Source of the DNA: Candidatus Omnitrophota bacterium | GTDB lineage: Bacteria > Omnitrophota > Gorgyraeia > Duberdicusellales > 4484-171 | DNA length: 35,021 nucleotides | Assembly: GCA_021735405.1 (NCBI GenBank) | Contig: JAIPHC010000004.1 | Span: 1-35,021 of the forward strand | Reading direction: 5' to 3' | Shown here: in pieces, positions 15,866-24,738 of the stretch | Numbering within the stretch: position 1 is the first letter of the stretch | Layout: every line of letters begins with the position of its first letter | Translations under genes and position numbers: made by a program | Notes under the pieces: generated by a model | What the model saw: only the letters and a program-made list of their open reading frames with translations | Databases searched by the model: none | Told to the model about the DNA's origin: nothing

Positions 15866-16302
15866 TAATTTCAGAATCTGTTTCTCAGACAAAAAAAATA
15901 GGCGGGAAGTTTTCCAAGTTTTTAGAAAGGCAGGATATAGTATTGCTAAAAGGGCAGCTAGGCGCAGGCAAGACTACATTTGTTAAAGGGGTGCTAGAGG
16001 GATTAGGTTATAAAAAGTTAGTTTTAAGCCCTTCGTTTACTTTGGTTAGAAGCTATAAAACCGGTACAATATTGGTTAATCATATAGATTTATACCGGCT
16101 CAGTAAGAAAAACCTTAATTCTATAGATATCGAGGAATATTTATACAATAAAGATAGTATTTCGATTATTGAATGGGGTAAAAAAATAGAACCTTATTTA
16201 GAAAAATATTTTATAGTTGATTTTTCGTTTGTGAATATGGAAAAAAGAAAACTATCGATTTCTCAAAAGGGTTATAAGAGAAACTTAAAAATAGAATTAT
16301 GA
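15859..16302 (+). CDS. tsaE: tRNA t6A modification ATPase TsaE
   Basis: A 147-residue TsaE (YjeE), the ATPase that works with TsaB and TsaD to put threonylcarbamoyl on A37 of tRNAs. Walker A is GQLGAGKTT (residues 32-40). The segment SPSFTLVRSY and the HIDLYRL block follow, then IIEWGKKIEPYL, all typical of the family. The ATG lies inside the last codons of mtnA, and the stop overlaps the tsaB start by four bases (ATGA), so coupling is tight. Confidence 0.95.
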   Translation: MVIISESVSQTKKIGGKFSKFLERQDIVLLKGQLGAGKTTFVKGVLEGLGYKKLVLSPSFTLVRSYKTGTILVNHIDLYRLSKKNLNSIDIEEYLYNKDSISIIEWGKKIEPYLEKYFIVDFSFVNMEKRKLSISQKGYKRNLKIEL

Positions 16303-16958
16303 ATATATTAGCGCTGGATTGTTCTTCAAAGAAGTTATCTTATAGTATTGTAAAAAATGACGGCCTCATTTATCAATATGACCGGGTTGTTGATAGAGGG
16401 GCGTCTTTTTTTATCGTTAAATTAGAAAAAACCCTTAAAAATCTATCGATGCAGATAAGAGATTTTGATCTTTTTGCAATAGGTTCCGGCCCGGGCTCTT
16501 TTACCGGCCTGCGTGTTTCTTTTAGCATAGTTAAAGCCTTTGCTTTGGCAGCTAAAAAACCTGTATTTTGGCAAAATAGTTTTTTTGCTTGCGCCTATCC
16601 TTTTTGGCGGAAGGAAGGTAAAGTCGCCGTTGTCGCCGATGCTAAAAAAAATCTTGTTTATGCCGGTTTCTTTGTTTCCAGCAAAAGGGGTTTAAGGCAA
16701 AAATCTGGGCCTAAGCTGATGAAACTAAAAGATTGTTTGGAAAAAGGAAAAGATTATTTATTCATAACTTATGATTCTCATTTACGTAAAGAGGCTAAAG
16801 CAATAAAGAAAGATATTAGGTTTTATCAAAAAAATATATACCCGCGGGCTAAATACTTTATTGATAATAATAATTTTGATAGAATGAGTTATGATTTAAA
16901 AAAATTAAAACCGTTATACCTGCATTCGATGGATTGCCAGGTAAGAAAAGGTAGGTAA
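16299..16958 (+). CDS. tsaB: tRNA t6A modification protein TsaB
   Basis: A 219-residue TsaB (YeaZ), an ASKHA-fold partner of TsaD in t6A synthesis. The N-terminal MNILALDCSS strand and the signature IGSGPGSFTGLRVS (residues 61-73) identify it. The alignment with tsaE is operonic, but tsaD is not in this window. The C-terminal half is poorly conserved, as is normal for the family. alr begins two bases after the stop. Confidence 0.93.
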   Translation: MNILALDCSSKKLSYSIVKNDGLIYQYDRVVDRGASFFIVKLEKTLKNLSMQIRDFDLFAIGSGPGSFTGLRVSFSIVKAFALAAKKPVFWQNSFFACAYPFWRKEGKVAVVADAKKNLVYAGFFVSSKRGLRQKSGPKLMKLKDCLEKGKDYLFITYDSHLRKEAKAIKKDIRFYQKNIYPRAKYFIDNNNFDRMSYDLKKLKPLYLHSMDCQVRKGR

Positions 16959-16960
16959 AT

Positions 16961-18079
16961 ATGCGGCGCCAGGTTTGGGTCAATATCGATTTAGAAGCGC
17001 TTTCTGCTAATGTTAGAAAAATTAAAAGTATCGTAGGCAGTTCCGTAAAGATTCTGGCTGTTTTAAAGCAGTCTGCATATGGCCACGGGATTATTCCCGT
17101 AGCCCGGAAGCTTTATGAGGAAGGTGTTGATGTTTTTGGCGTAGGCAGTATCGGTGAAGCCATACAGCTTAGAGAAGACGGCTACCAGGGCCAGATAATC
17201 TTGCTTAGTATAGTTTCTAAAGGGCTGGCATCTTTTTTTATCCGCTTTGGCATAACTCCGACTGTTGTGGATTTAAGCTTTGCTCGGGAATTAGACCGTC
17301 AAGCTAAAAAAATCAAAAGGGTTATTCCCGTTCATATAAAAGTAGATACCGGGATGGGCCGGCTGGGCTTTTATCCGGATCAAATATATCCTTTTTTAGA
17401 AAAAATAAAAAAATTCTCCTCGCTTTCTTTAGAAGGCCTCTACACACATTTTCCCGTAGCCGATACTAATTCTAACTTTACTAACCGGCAGTTAAATATT
17501 TTTCAAAAATTAATTAAAGATTTAAAAAGACAGAATATAAGCTTTAACTATTATCATAGCGCAAATAGTTTGGGGGTGATTAACTATCCAAATTCTTATT
17601 TAAATATGGTTAGGCCGGGGCTTATCCTTTATGGCATTAAACCGTCTGCCGATTCAGGGCTGGAATTAAAACCGGTTTTAAGTTTTAAGGCAAGAATAAT
17701 TTTTATTAAGGAGATATCTCCCGGAAAAACTGTAGGTTATGGTTCAGAATTCGTGGCAAAAAAACATACAAGAATTGCAACAGTTTCTGTGGGTTATGCT
17801 GATGGGTATCCTTGGGCTTTATCAAATTGCGCTAAAGTATTAATTAAAGGGAAGGTGTTTAACATTGCCGGCCGGGTCTGTATGGATCATATTATGATTG
17901 ATTTAGGCCAAGATAAAGGAATTAAAAAAGGAGATATCGTTACTTTGATTGGTAAAGGCCAAGATAGAGATATAAAAGCCGAAGATTTAGCTGCTTGGGC
18001 TCAAACTATCCCCTATGAAATCGTAACCCGTATATCCAGAGAAATACCCCGCCATTATTCAGCCAAGTCAACGAATTAA
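16961..18079 (+). CDS. alr: Alanine racemase
   Basis: A 372-residue PLP enzyme that makes D-alanine for peptidoglycan. The PLP lysine is Lys36 in VLKQSAYGHG; the family usually reads KANAYGHG, so Ala-Asn is replaced by Gln-Ser. The catalytic Tyr is Tyr260 in KTVGYGSEF. Other blocks are VDTGMGRLGF, LEGLYTHF, the VRPGLILYG segment, VSVGYADGYP and GRVCMDHIMID. The start ATG is two bases from tsaB, and TAGGTAA just upstream is a modest ribosome binding site. The 3' end overlaps the 3' end of the convergent lptG by 12 bases. Confidence 0.95.
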   Translation: MRRQVWVNIDLEALSANVRKIKSIVGSSVKILAVLKQSAYGHGIIPVARKLYEEGVDVFGVGSIGEAIQLREDGYQGQIILLSIVSKGLASFFIRFGITPTVVDLSFARELDRQAKKIKRVIPVHIKVDTGMGRLGFYPDQIYPFLEKIKKFSSLSLEGLYTHFPVADTNSNFTNRQLNIFQKLIKDLKRQNISFNYYHSANSLGVINYPNSYLNMVRPGLILYGIKPSADSGLELKPVLSFKARIIFIKEISPGKTVGYGSEFVAKKHTRIATVSVGYADGYPWALSNCAKVLIKGKVFNIAGRVCMDHIMIDLGQDKGIKKGDIVTLIGKGQDRDIKAEDLAAWAQTIPYEIVTRISREIPRHYSAKSTN

Positions 18080-19153
18080 AAATAAGCCGGTTATTCCTAT
18101 GCTCAGGAAAAAAAGCGGCGCTAGCCAGGCGGAGAAGACAGGGAGGATCATTCCCGACTTGCCTAAAGCAATACTGATTGAATCAGTTAAAGAATAAACA
18201 AGTGAAAAAATCAATCCGATTCCCACGGCTGCAAAAGCAGCCTTTCTTTTTTTTATCTCCAGGGCAATCGGCAGAGAGCCGATAATTAAGAATAAGTGGG
18301 AAAACGGGGAAGCTATTTTTTTATAGAAATCAATTTTTAGATTTTTAAGAAGTTTTCCTCTGGTAATATTTTCCAGGTCATCAATTTGTTCTTTTAGCTT
18401 TTTGAGCGGGGAAAATTGGATAAACATGCTTTTTTCAAATACAAGCTCATTTGGTTTTTTTGATAAAGTAATAGGTTTTTTTTCTATAATCAGAGGGGTT
18501 TTCCTTTGTTCCCTACTGCTTTCGAGATTGGTTTCTACTATATTGTAGCCTATCCATTTTCCTTCTTGATATTTTATCGATTTACAATGAATTTTTTCTA
18601 AAAGCTTTCCTTCGTTAGTTTGTTTAAAAATTATCACATTTTTTAGTTTTTTTTCTTGCGGGAGAAAAACTTCGATAAAAAAAAGGGAATTTCCTGAGCT
18701 AAAGGCCAGGTTTCTTATTTCCGATTTTTTACTTTCTTTTTCAATGTATCGGGTTTTTATTTTTTGCATTTGTGTCTGCGACCTTATGAGCATCTTTTCT
18801 TGCAGGAAGAAAACAAAGCAAGATATAAAGAGAGCCAGGAAAATAGCCGGATAAGCCATCCTTAAGGTGCTTATACCGGAGGCGCGGATACTTATTAATT
18901 CATTGTTTTTGGCTAGATTACTGTAGGTATAGAGTGAACTCATTAAAAGGGCCAGCGGGCTTACTCTTAAAACTATCAGCGGCAGGTAAAAAAGATAGTA
19001 TTTGGCAACGATAATTAAAGAGGGTTTATTTTGTAATATATCAGAAAGAGTAGAAAACAGGTCTATTAAGATGTGCAGGCCGGTAAATAAAAAAAGGATG
19101 AATAAGTAAGAAAGTGTAATATTTCTTAAGATATATTTATCTAAAATTCGCAT
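18068..19153 (-). CDS. lptG: LPS export permease LptG (YjgP/YjgQ family)
   Basis: A 361-residue inner-membrane permease of the LPS transporter LptB2FG, which extracts lipopolysaccharide from the inner membrane. It has the family layout: N-terminal helices (from YILRNITLSYLF; a second helix near YLPLIVLRVSPLALLMSSL), a hydrophilic periplasmic domain, then C-terminal helices after a GSLPIALEIKKRK coupling segment. The motif NNELISIRASGIS is diagnostic. It follows lptF with a 17-base overlap. Assignment of F versus G rests on order and the N-terminus (MRILDKYILRN), so the two names could be exchanged. Confidence 0.88.
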   Translation of the reverse strand: MRILDKYILRNITLSYLFILFLFTGLHILIDLFSTLSDILQNKPSLIIVAKYYLFYLPLIVLRVSPLALLMSSLYTYSNLAKNNELISIRASGISTLRMAYPAIFLALFISCFVFFLQEKMLIRSQTQMQKIKTRYIEKESKKSEIRNLAFSSGNSLFFIEVFLPQEKKLKNVIIFKQTNEGKLLEKIHCKSIKYQEGKWIGYNIVETNLESSREQRKTPLIIEKKPITLSKKPNELVFEKSMFIQFSPLKKLKEQIDDLENITRGKLLKNLKIDFYKKIASPFSHLFLIIGSLPIALEIKKRKAAFAAVGIGLIFSLVYSLTDSISIALGKSGMILPVFSAWLAPLFFLSIGITGLFLIR

Positions 19154-20246
19154 ATTTGTAAAAAAGGAAAATACCTGCCAGCGTTACCACTATATTCGGC
19201 AGCCACATAGCCAAGAGAGGCGGCAGGATATGATATTCGGTTAAGGTTTCACCAAGAAGGAAAAACAGATAATAAATACCCGCGGTTGAAGCTGCTACTA
19301 TGAAATTTATTGATTTTTCTCTGTGCTTTATTATCATCGAAACTCCAAACCCTAAGATAACGAATGCAAGCGGAGCAAAAGAAAAGCTTACTCTTCGATG
19401 AAATTCCGATAAAAACTCGAAAGGAATTTCTGCTTTCTTATTGTCGGGAATTTTTTTCCGGAGGGTATTTATCTTTTTTTGCAGTTCTTCTAAACGCATG
19501 TCTTTAGGTTTTTTTTTAATTATTGTTTCTTTATCTTTTTGAATCGGCAGATCCATAAAAAAACGTTTAAAATTAAGCCGGTAGGGCCCGGTTGCGCTGC
19601 TGGTATCGGCGATATCCCGGAAACCCTGCTCAAGTTTTATTTTTAGGATATTTTTATCCACGATAAATTTACCTCTTTTTGCGAAGGTTATCTCAGTTAT
19701 ATCTTCGTCTTTGTTTGTTTTATAGATGTAGATATTCTTTAGATTTTGATTATTTTTATCGGTAACATAGAGAATATGATCTTTAAACTCATCTAAAAAG
19801 ACTCCGGGCTCTATAAGCGCCGGCAGATTTTTCGAATAAGTAGTTTTTAATTGAGTATGGTAACGAAAATGGGTATCGGGGATAACTCTGCTTTTTAAAA
19901 AAAGCAGAAAAAGCGAAAAGATAAAACCAATCAACAAAAACATGGAAAAAACTTTAATCAGCGATATTCCCGAACTTTGGATGGCCACTAATTCATTGTC
20001 GGCTATCAGCCTTCCTATAGTTAAAAGTATCGCAAATAAAAAAGCAAGAGGGATGGTGTATTCTGAGATTCTCGGGGCGATGAAATAAAATATTTTAAAT
20101 GCGGATAAGGCCGGTATGCCTTTTCGTATTATCATATCGGATATTTTATACAAGCTGCCGCCCAAGAAGAATATATTTATTATTAAAAACGAAAATGTAA
20201 AGACAGTTAAAAATTCTTTTAAAATATAGGTACGTAATATTCGCAT
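19137..20246 (-). CDS. lptF: LPS export permease LptF (YjgP/YjgQ family)
   Basis: A 369-residue partner permease of LptG. N-terminal helices include FLTVFTFSFLIINIFFLGG and YTIPLAFLFAILLTIG. The motif DNELVAIQSSGIS is followed by another helix, a periplasmic jellyroll-type domain (VFLDEFKDHILYV onward) and C-terminal helices (FSFAPLAFVILGFGVSMI). The ATPase LptB is not in the window. It follows comF on the minus strand with a gap of 18 bases, so all three genes are probably one transcript. Confidence 0.88.
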   Translation of the reverse strand: MRILRTYILKEFLTVFTFSFLIINIFFLGGSLYKISDMIIRKGIPALSAFKIFYFIAPRISEYTIPLAFLFAILLTIGRLIADNELVAIQSSGISLIKVFSMFLLIGFIFSLFLLFLKSRVIPDTHFRYHTQLKTTYSKNLPALIEPGVFLDEFKDHILYVTDKNNQNLKNIYIYKTNKDEDITEITFAKRGKFIVDKNILKIKLEQGFRDIADTSSATGPYRLNFKRFFMDLPIQKDKETIIKKKPKDMRLEELQKKINTLRKKIPDNKKAEIPFEFLSEFHRRVSFSFAPLAFVILGFGVSMIIKHREKSINFIVAASTAGIYYLFFLLGETLTEYHILPPLLAMWLPNIVVTLAGIFLFYKYANFR

Positions 20247-20264
20247 TTTTTTGCCGTTTCTTGG

Positions 20265-20921
20265 TTATTTAGCTAAAGTGATCCCATAAATTTTATTTGC
20301 GCCTTTTTCCCATAAAGCTTTTCCACAGGCTAAAATTGTAGCGCCGGTTGTAAAAACGTCGTCAACTAAGAGTATATTTGCTCCTTTAACGTTATCTTTA
20401 GCTGTAAATTTTCCATAGACATTTTCTTTTCGTTTTTCTAAAGAAAGCTTGGTTTGGGAATTTCTAATATATTTTGAACTTATTATATCATCTTTTAAAG
20501 GTAATTGAAAATAGTTTGCTAATTGTTTGGCTAACAGCTTTGATTGGTTGTAGCCCCTTACCTTTATTTTGTAAGGGTGAATAGGGACAGAAGTTATAAA
20601 ATCATAGTTTAGAGGCTTAAAACCTATTTTATCTAATTGTTCGATCATTAACTTTGCAAGCGCGGCGGCCAAATAATCATAATGGCTGTATTTAAAAAGA
20701 TGGATTAAAGTTTTGATAGCGCCTCGGTAGCTGTAACTGCTGATTATTTTAAGATTATTTTGGTTTATCTTTATTTGGCTGTAGCAGCCGGGAGGGGCAA
20801 GAAACTTTATTTGTTTTTGACAGCTTTGGCAAAGGCAGCCCCCAGCTATTTTTGCTTTACAGTTTAGGCAGGTTAAGGGGAAAAAGAGGTTTTTTGCAGT
20901 TATTATCCATCTTTTCAACAT
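20265..20921 (-). CDS. comF: ComF-family phosphoribosyltransferase-like protein
   Basis: A 218-residue ComF/GntX-type protein. The N-terminal zinc ribbon is CLNCKAKIAGGCLCQSC (Cys18, 21, 29, 31 and 34 lie here). The centre has YSYRGAIKTLIHLFKY and VPIHPYKIKVRGYNQS, and the PRPP-binding motif is ILLVDDVFTTGAT. In competent bacteria ComF works in DNA uptake, but homologues are widespread in species with no competence genes and their role there is unclear. It is the first gene of the comF-lptF-lptG unit. No convincing promoter was found in the 129-base gap shared with the divergent kinase gene. Confidence 0.9.
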   Translation of the reverse strand: MLKRWIITAKNLFFPLTCLNCKAKIAGGCLCQSCQKQIKFLAPPGCYSQIKINQNNLKIISSYSYRGAIKTLIHLFKYSHYDYLAAALAKLMIEQLDKIGFKPLNYDFITSVPIHPYKIKVRGYNQSKLLAKQLANYFQLPLKDDIISSKYIRNSQTKLSLEKRKENVYGKFTAKDNVKGANILLVDDVFTTGATILACGKALWEKGANKIYGITLAK

Positions 20922-21008
20922 AGAATTATTGTAATTTCTTCTTTTATTTATACAAGGAAAAATTAATAATCTATATTTCTTAACTCTTTTTTTCTAATTA
21001 TTCTATAG

Positions 21009-21014
21009 TATAAT
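21009..21014 (+). promoter_or_regulatory. Candidate -10 element of the sensor kinase gene
   Basis: A perfect TATAAT, 36 bases before the ATG at 21051. The expected -35 position contains only a T-run, so the promoter is weak or needs an activator. Confidence 0.35.
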
Positions 21015-21050
21015 AGTTATTAAGCAATAAATATCGATAAATAACCGTTT

Positions 21051-23051
21051 ATGTTTGTAACTATTATTTTAATTTTGTTTTATTGGTTTATTCTGTCCCT
21101 TTTATCTTTGCTTATAGGCGGTAACGGTTATCTTCAGGCATTTTTCCCTCTTGATTCCAGAGAGCTTATCTTTCGTTTTGTTAGCATCTTTTTTATCTTG
21201 TTGGGTAATTTATATTTATTATCCAAGCTGGGCAAAGACAGGAAAAAAGAGGCGATAAAAAAAGAAGACAATGAATTAAAGCAATATCTTCCCGAAATAA
21301 GGCCAAAAAAAGATATTAACCTCACCGGCCAAAGTTTTATCTACAAGGTTGCCAATTCTATGTTAAAAGTATCCTTTAGCGGGATTTCTCTGGCAACGTT
21401 TGCCAAGCTGGCTTTGGCCTTGATTGTTTCGGAAAAACATTTTATAAATTGTGTTGGCGCGGTATTTTTTTCTGCCGGAAACCAGCCTAATTTTCTTACA
21501 CTCAAAGCTTCCTACAACATGCCTTTTCCCCTGCCGAAAGAATGTAAGAATGTCAGTTTTCAAAAATGCATTTGCGGAGAGGCCGCTCAAAAGAAAACTA
21601 TCCAATTTTCAGAAAATCATAAGAATTGTCCTTTTTTTTCAGAGAAAAAATTTTTTAAGGGCCATAACCATTACTGTGTTCCTCTAATAAACCAGGGAAA
21701 CTTGCTGGGGGTAGTTAATCTTATTTTGGCCCCGGGAAGCAAAAGGACAAAAGAGTCCGATCGATACCTTATGGATGTAGCCAACGCTATGGCTTTAGGA
21801 ATTGAACATAAACAGGAAATGGGCCAAACTACCGAAATAAATAAGTGCCTTTCCGAACTTACCGGCCAGCCCCATGAGAATATTAAAAAGCTGCTCCACT
21901 TATACGGAGAAGTTTCAGAAAGTTCTTGCGCATTTTACAAAAGGCATAACCCTAAAACCGGTATTTTAACTTCATTGGCTCAATACAGGCCTCCTCGTTA
22001 TTACGATGACCAGGAGGCAGAGGATTCTATCGGCCAAGATATCATAAATAGCCGGAAACCGCTTATGGTTATAAGGGGTTTAACTGAAACTAAATATATA
22101 AAGAAAGATCTAAACATTATCCGCAATGATTTTATTACTTGTGTTGGTTCGGTAGTCAAGCTCAGAGAAGAGCCTATAGGGGCTGTTTATGCTTTTTACC
22201 AACTAGATTTTATTCCAGGCAGGAAGAGCCAGGAGCATTTAAAGATGATTGCTTCGGCTATAGGCAGGGAAGAGGAGCGTATCTATGAAAATAAAGTTTT
22301 AAAAGAAGCTTATTCAAAATTAAAAAAAGCTCAAAACAGCCTGGTTCAATCCGAAAAACTTGCCGCTTTAGGAAGATTTGCTTCTGGTATAGCCCACGAG
22401 GTAAAAAATCCTTTAGGGGTTATTCTGGGAGGTGTGGAATTTCTCCAGAAAAAAATTGTTAATCCAGACAAGAGTATAGTGATGGCTTTGGAAAAGGTAA
22501 AGGATTCTACTTTGCGGGCTAATAAAATAGTGCAGAATTTACTTACCTTTTCCAAACCTTCAGCAAGAAAACATGAAGTTATTGATTTAAGAAAGTTAAT
22601 CGAAGAAACCCTTTCTTTGCTTGGCTATAAAGTTTCACTTGTAAATATAAAAATAATCAATGAAGTTAAGCATTTTTCCCAGGGAGTAGTCGGGGATAAA
22701 AATCAGATTCAACAAGTTTTATTTAATCTATTCCTGAATGCTATAGAAGCTATGCCGAAAGGGGGCAAGCTTAAGATCAGGGCTCATAAGGTTTCCGGGC
22801 CCAAGGGGCATAAAGAGAAAAACAGCTGTGTAGTTGAGATAGCAGATACAGGCGAAGGCATTCCGGAACAAAATCTAGCTAAAATATTCGAACCCTTTTT
22901 TACTACCAAAAGAGACAGCAAGGGGACCGGTTTAGGGCTTGCTATGTGCAAGATGATAGTTGAAAACAATCAAGGGAAGCTGGCGATTAAGAGTAAACTC
23001 GATAAAGGGACTACGGCGGAGATATTTTTGCCGTTAAATACCCAAGATTGA
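21051..23051 (+). CDS. Sensor histidine kinase with two GAF domains
   Basis: A 666-residue membrane kinase. Two helices at residues 1-24 and about 38-58 anchor it, with little periplasmic sequence, so the sensing is probably cytoplasmic. Two GAF-like domains follow: about 105-255, closing with LLGVVNLIL, and about 265-420, closing with IGAVYAFYQ. The first carries five cysteines (165, 173, 175, 193, 209) around CICGEAA and HYCVPL. The HisKA segment has SEKLAALGRFASGIAHEVKN with His449 as phospho-acceptor. The ATPase has N-box FNLFLNAIEAMPKGG, G1 IADTGEGIP and G2 GTGLGLAMCK, of NtrB type. The response regulator gene follows 47 bases later and is its likely partner. The signal is unknown. Confidence 0.93.
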   Translation: MFVTIILILFYWFILSLLSLLIGGNGYLQAFFPLDSRELIFRFVSIFFILLGNLYLLSKLGKDRKKEAIKKEDNELKQYLPEIRPKKDINLTGQSFIYKVANSMLKVSFSGISLATFAKLALALIVSEKHFINCVGAVFFSAGNQPNFLTLKASYNMPFPLPKECKNVSFQKCICGEAAQKKTIQFSENHKNCPFFSEKKFFKGHNHYCVPLINQGNLLGVVNLILAPGSKRTKESDRYLMDVANAMALGIEHKQEMGQTTEINKCLSELTGQPHENIKKLLHLYGEVSESSCAFYKRHNPKTGILTSLAQYRPPRYYDDQEAEDSIGQDIINSRKPLMVIRGLTETKYIKKDLNIIRNDFITCVGSVVKLREEPIGAVYAFYQLDFIPGRKSQEHLKMIASAIGREEERIYENKVLKEAYSKLKKAQNSLVQSEKLAALGRFASGIAHEVKNPLGVILGGVEFLQKKIVNPDKSIVMALEKVKDSTLRANKIVQNLLTFSKPSARKHEVIDLRKLIEETLSLLGYKVSLVNIKIINEVKHFSQGVVGDKNQIQQVLFNLFLNAIEAMPKGGKLKIRAHKVSGPKGHKEKNSCVVEIADTGEGIPEQNLAKIFEPFFTTKRDSKGTGLGLAMCKMIVENNQGKLAIKSKLDKGTTAEIFLPLNTQD

Positions 23052-23098
23052 TATTTTAGCCGAAAGGCTGCTATTTGAAAAAGAGAGGGAGGTAAGCG

Positions 23099-23482
23099 AT
23101 GAAGGATAAAAAAAAGAAGATATTGGTAGTAGATGATGAGGAGGATTTAACTTATTTTTTAAAAGCTAACCTTGAAATAGAAGAGGACTATGAGGTGTTT
23201 ACCGTAACCAGGGCAAAAGATGTTTTTAAATCTGTCCTTAAACATAAACCTGACTTAATAATTTTAGATATAATGATGCCGCAGGTTGACGGAATTGAGA
23301 TTTTAAAAAACATTAAAAATTCAAAAAAGACTTTGGATATTCCGGTGATTATGTTAAGCGCAAAGATTGACGATGCTACGAAAATAAAAGCGGCCAAGCT
23401 CTATGATGAATGTTATATTACAAAACCGGTTCAAATAGAGGAGCTAAAAGAAAAAATTAAAGAAGTCTTTTTGCATTATTAG
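23099..23482 (+). CDS. Single-domain response regulator (CheY-like)
   Basis: A 127-residue receiver domain without an output domain. The acidic pocket is Asp12-Asp13 (VVDDEED), the phosphorylation site Asp57 (IILDIMMPQVDG) and the conserved Lys109 (YITKPVQ). A strong ribosome binding site, GGGAGG, lies six bases before the ATG. It sits directly after the kinase gene. With no output domain it must act by protein contact or feed a phosphorelay; no flagellar or chemotaxis genes are in the window. Confidence 0.94.
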   Translation: MKDKKKKILVVDDEEDLTYFLKANLEIEEDYEVFTVTRAKDVFKSVLKHKPDLIILDIMMPQVDGIEILKNIKNSKKTLDIPVIMLSAKIDDATKIKAAKLYDECYITKPVQIEELKEKIKEVFLHY

Positions 23483-23486
23483 TTAT

Positions 23487-24140
23487 ATGAATAAGGTTTT
23501 TGAGATTGTATCCGAGGACCAGTATTTTTTGGTTTTAAATAAAATAGCCAGGATAGTAGTTCAGCCCAGCCCAAAAAAAGAAAAACGTACCTTGACTTCT
23601 TTGTTGGAAAAGCACCTGAAAGAAAAAATATATATCTGCCATCGTTTAGATAAAAATACCCAAGGTTTAATTATTTATGCTAAAAGCAAACAAATTCATA
23701 AAAATATTACCGGCCAGTTCCGGAAAAGAGAGGTTAAAAAGAAATACCTGGCATTGACAGAAGGTAATTTTAAGAAAAATAAAGGGGTATTTAAGGGCCT
23801 GATTCTTGATAAAGAGGGCAGGAAATTTAAGGAAAAACCGAAAAAAAGCGAAACTTCATATAAGGTCCTAAAAAGATGCAAAGGTTTTGATTTCATAGAG
23901 CTTATTCCTAAAACCGGAAGAACTAATCAAATACGGATTCATTTGGCGCAAGCCGGGCATCCCATTCTCGGGGAGAAAAAATATGCTTTCCGGCGTGATT
24001 TTATGATAAAATTTAACAAATTAGCTCTTTGCGCTTATTGGCTTAAGTTGAGGCACCCGGTAAGCAGCCAGCAGATTATGGTAAAGATAGGTGTGCCCGA
24101 ATATATGAAAAATTTTATAGAAAAAGGGAGGCGATTATGA
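23487..24140 (+). CDS. RluA-family RNA pseudouridine synthase
   Basis: A 217-residue pseudouridine synthase that isomerises uridines in rRNA or tRNA. The catalytic motif is HRLDKNTQG with Asp55; the family usually reads HRLDxxTSG, so Ser is Gln here. The second signature is KTGRTNQIRIHLAQAGHPILG. There is no S4 RNA-binding domain, so it belongs to the short RluA/TruC-like group. The specific target cannot be told. The ATG is four bases after the response regulator stop, and the stop overlaps the next gene by four bases. Confidence 0.92.
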   Translation: MNKVFEIVSEDQYFLVLNKIARIVVQPSPKKEKRTLTSLLEKHLKEKIYICHRLDKNTQGLIIYAKSKQIHKNITGQFRKREVKKKYLALTEGNFKKNKGVFKGLILDKEGRKFKEKPKKSETSYKVLKRCKGFDFIELIPKTGRTNQIRIHLAQAGHPILGEKKYAFRRDFMIKFNKLALCAYWLKLRHPVSSQQIMVKIGVPEYMKNFIEKGRRL

Positions 24141-24322
24141 TTTTAGGGATTATGTTTCTTTTGGCAGGCATATTAATTGCGGTTTATCCGCCTTTATTGT
24201 CTTTAATTATCGCAGCAATGTTAATTGTTTTAGGGATTATTTCTATTTATATCGGATATCAGTTAAAAAGGATGAATCGGAAATCCGGCGACCCCTTTAT
24301 AGATTTTTTCTTCAGATTTTAA
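24137..24322 (+). CDS. Small two-helix membrane protein
   Basis: A 61-residue protein. Two hydrophobic segments (LGIMFLLAGILIAVYPPLL and IIAAMLIVLGIISIYIGYQL) form a hairpin with a Pro-Pro turn, followed by a basic stretch (KRMNRKSG) and a Phe-rich end. It resembles short DUF3096-like proteins, but I do not recognise it firmly. GGGAGG upstream and the ATGA overlap with the preceding gene support it as real. Its function is unknown. Confidence 0.75.
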   Translation: MILGIMFLLAGILIAVYPPLLSLIIAAMLIVLGIISIYIGYQLKRMNRKSGDPFIDFFFRF

Positions 24323-24336
24323 AATTTGGCAGTTAG

Positions 24337-24738
24337 ATGAAGTTTAAAATAATAAATGAAACTAAGCAAATAGATTTAGTTAATTCTGCCCAGGTTGCTT
24401 CCGGATTTTTTTTACGCTTGTTGGGTTTGATGTTTAAGAAGAAAATAGGGCCGGAGCAAGCCCTTATATTTTATCGAGCCCCTTCGATACATACTTTTTT
24501 TATGCGTTTTCCTATTGATATTATATTTTTAGATCAAGAAATGAAAGTTAAAAGGTTAATTCAGGGTCTAAAACCTTGGCGGTTTGTTGTCTGCCGGGGA
24601 GCGCAGATTACTATTGAGTTGCCTCCAGCCAAAATTAGTCAAGTTAAAGCTCAAATAGGCGACAAAATCGAAATAACACCCCAATCCCCAACCTCACAAA
24701 ATAAGGGGACGTTTCCCTCGTTTATAAGCTCTTGTTAG
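24337..24738 (+). CDS. DUF192 family protein with odd C-terminal tail
   Basis: A 133-residue DUF192 protein. The family core is visible: VASGFFLRLLGLMFKK, HTFFMRFPIDIIFLD, KPWRFVVCRGA and a closing GDKIEI. Its biochemical role is unknown. There is no signal peptide here, although many homologues have one. The family end falls near residue 113; the remaining tail (TPQSPTSQNKGTFPS...) is encoded by a hairpin-forming repeat-like sequence and is probably not part of the original protein. It starts 14 bases after the small membrane protein gene. Confidence 0.85.
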   Translation: MKFKIINETKQIDLVNSAQVASGFFLRLLGLMFKKKIGPEQALIFYRAPSIHTFFMRFPIDIIFLDQEMKVKRLIQGLKPWRFVVCRGAQITIELPPAKISQVKAQIGDKIEITPQSPTSQNKGTFPSFISSC

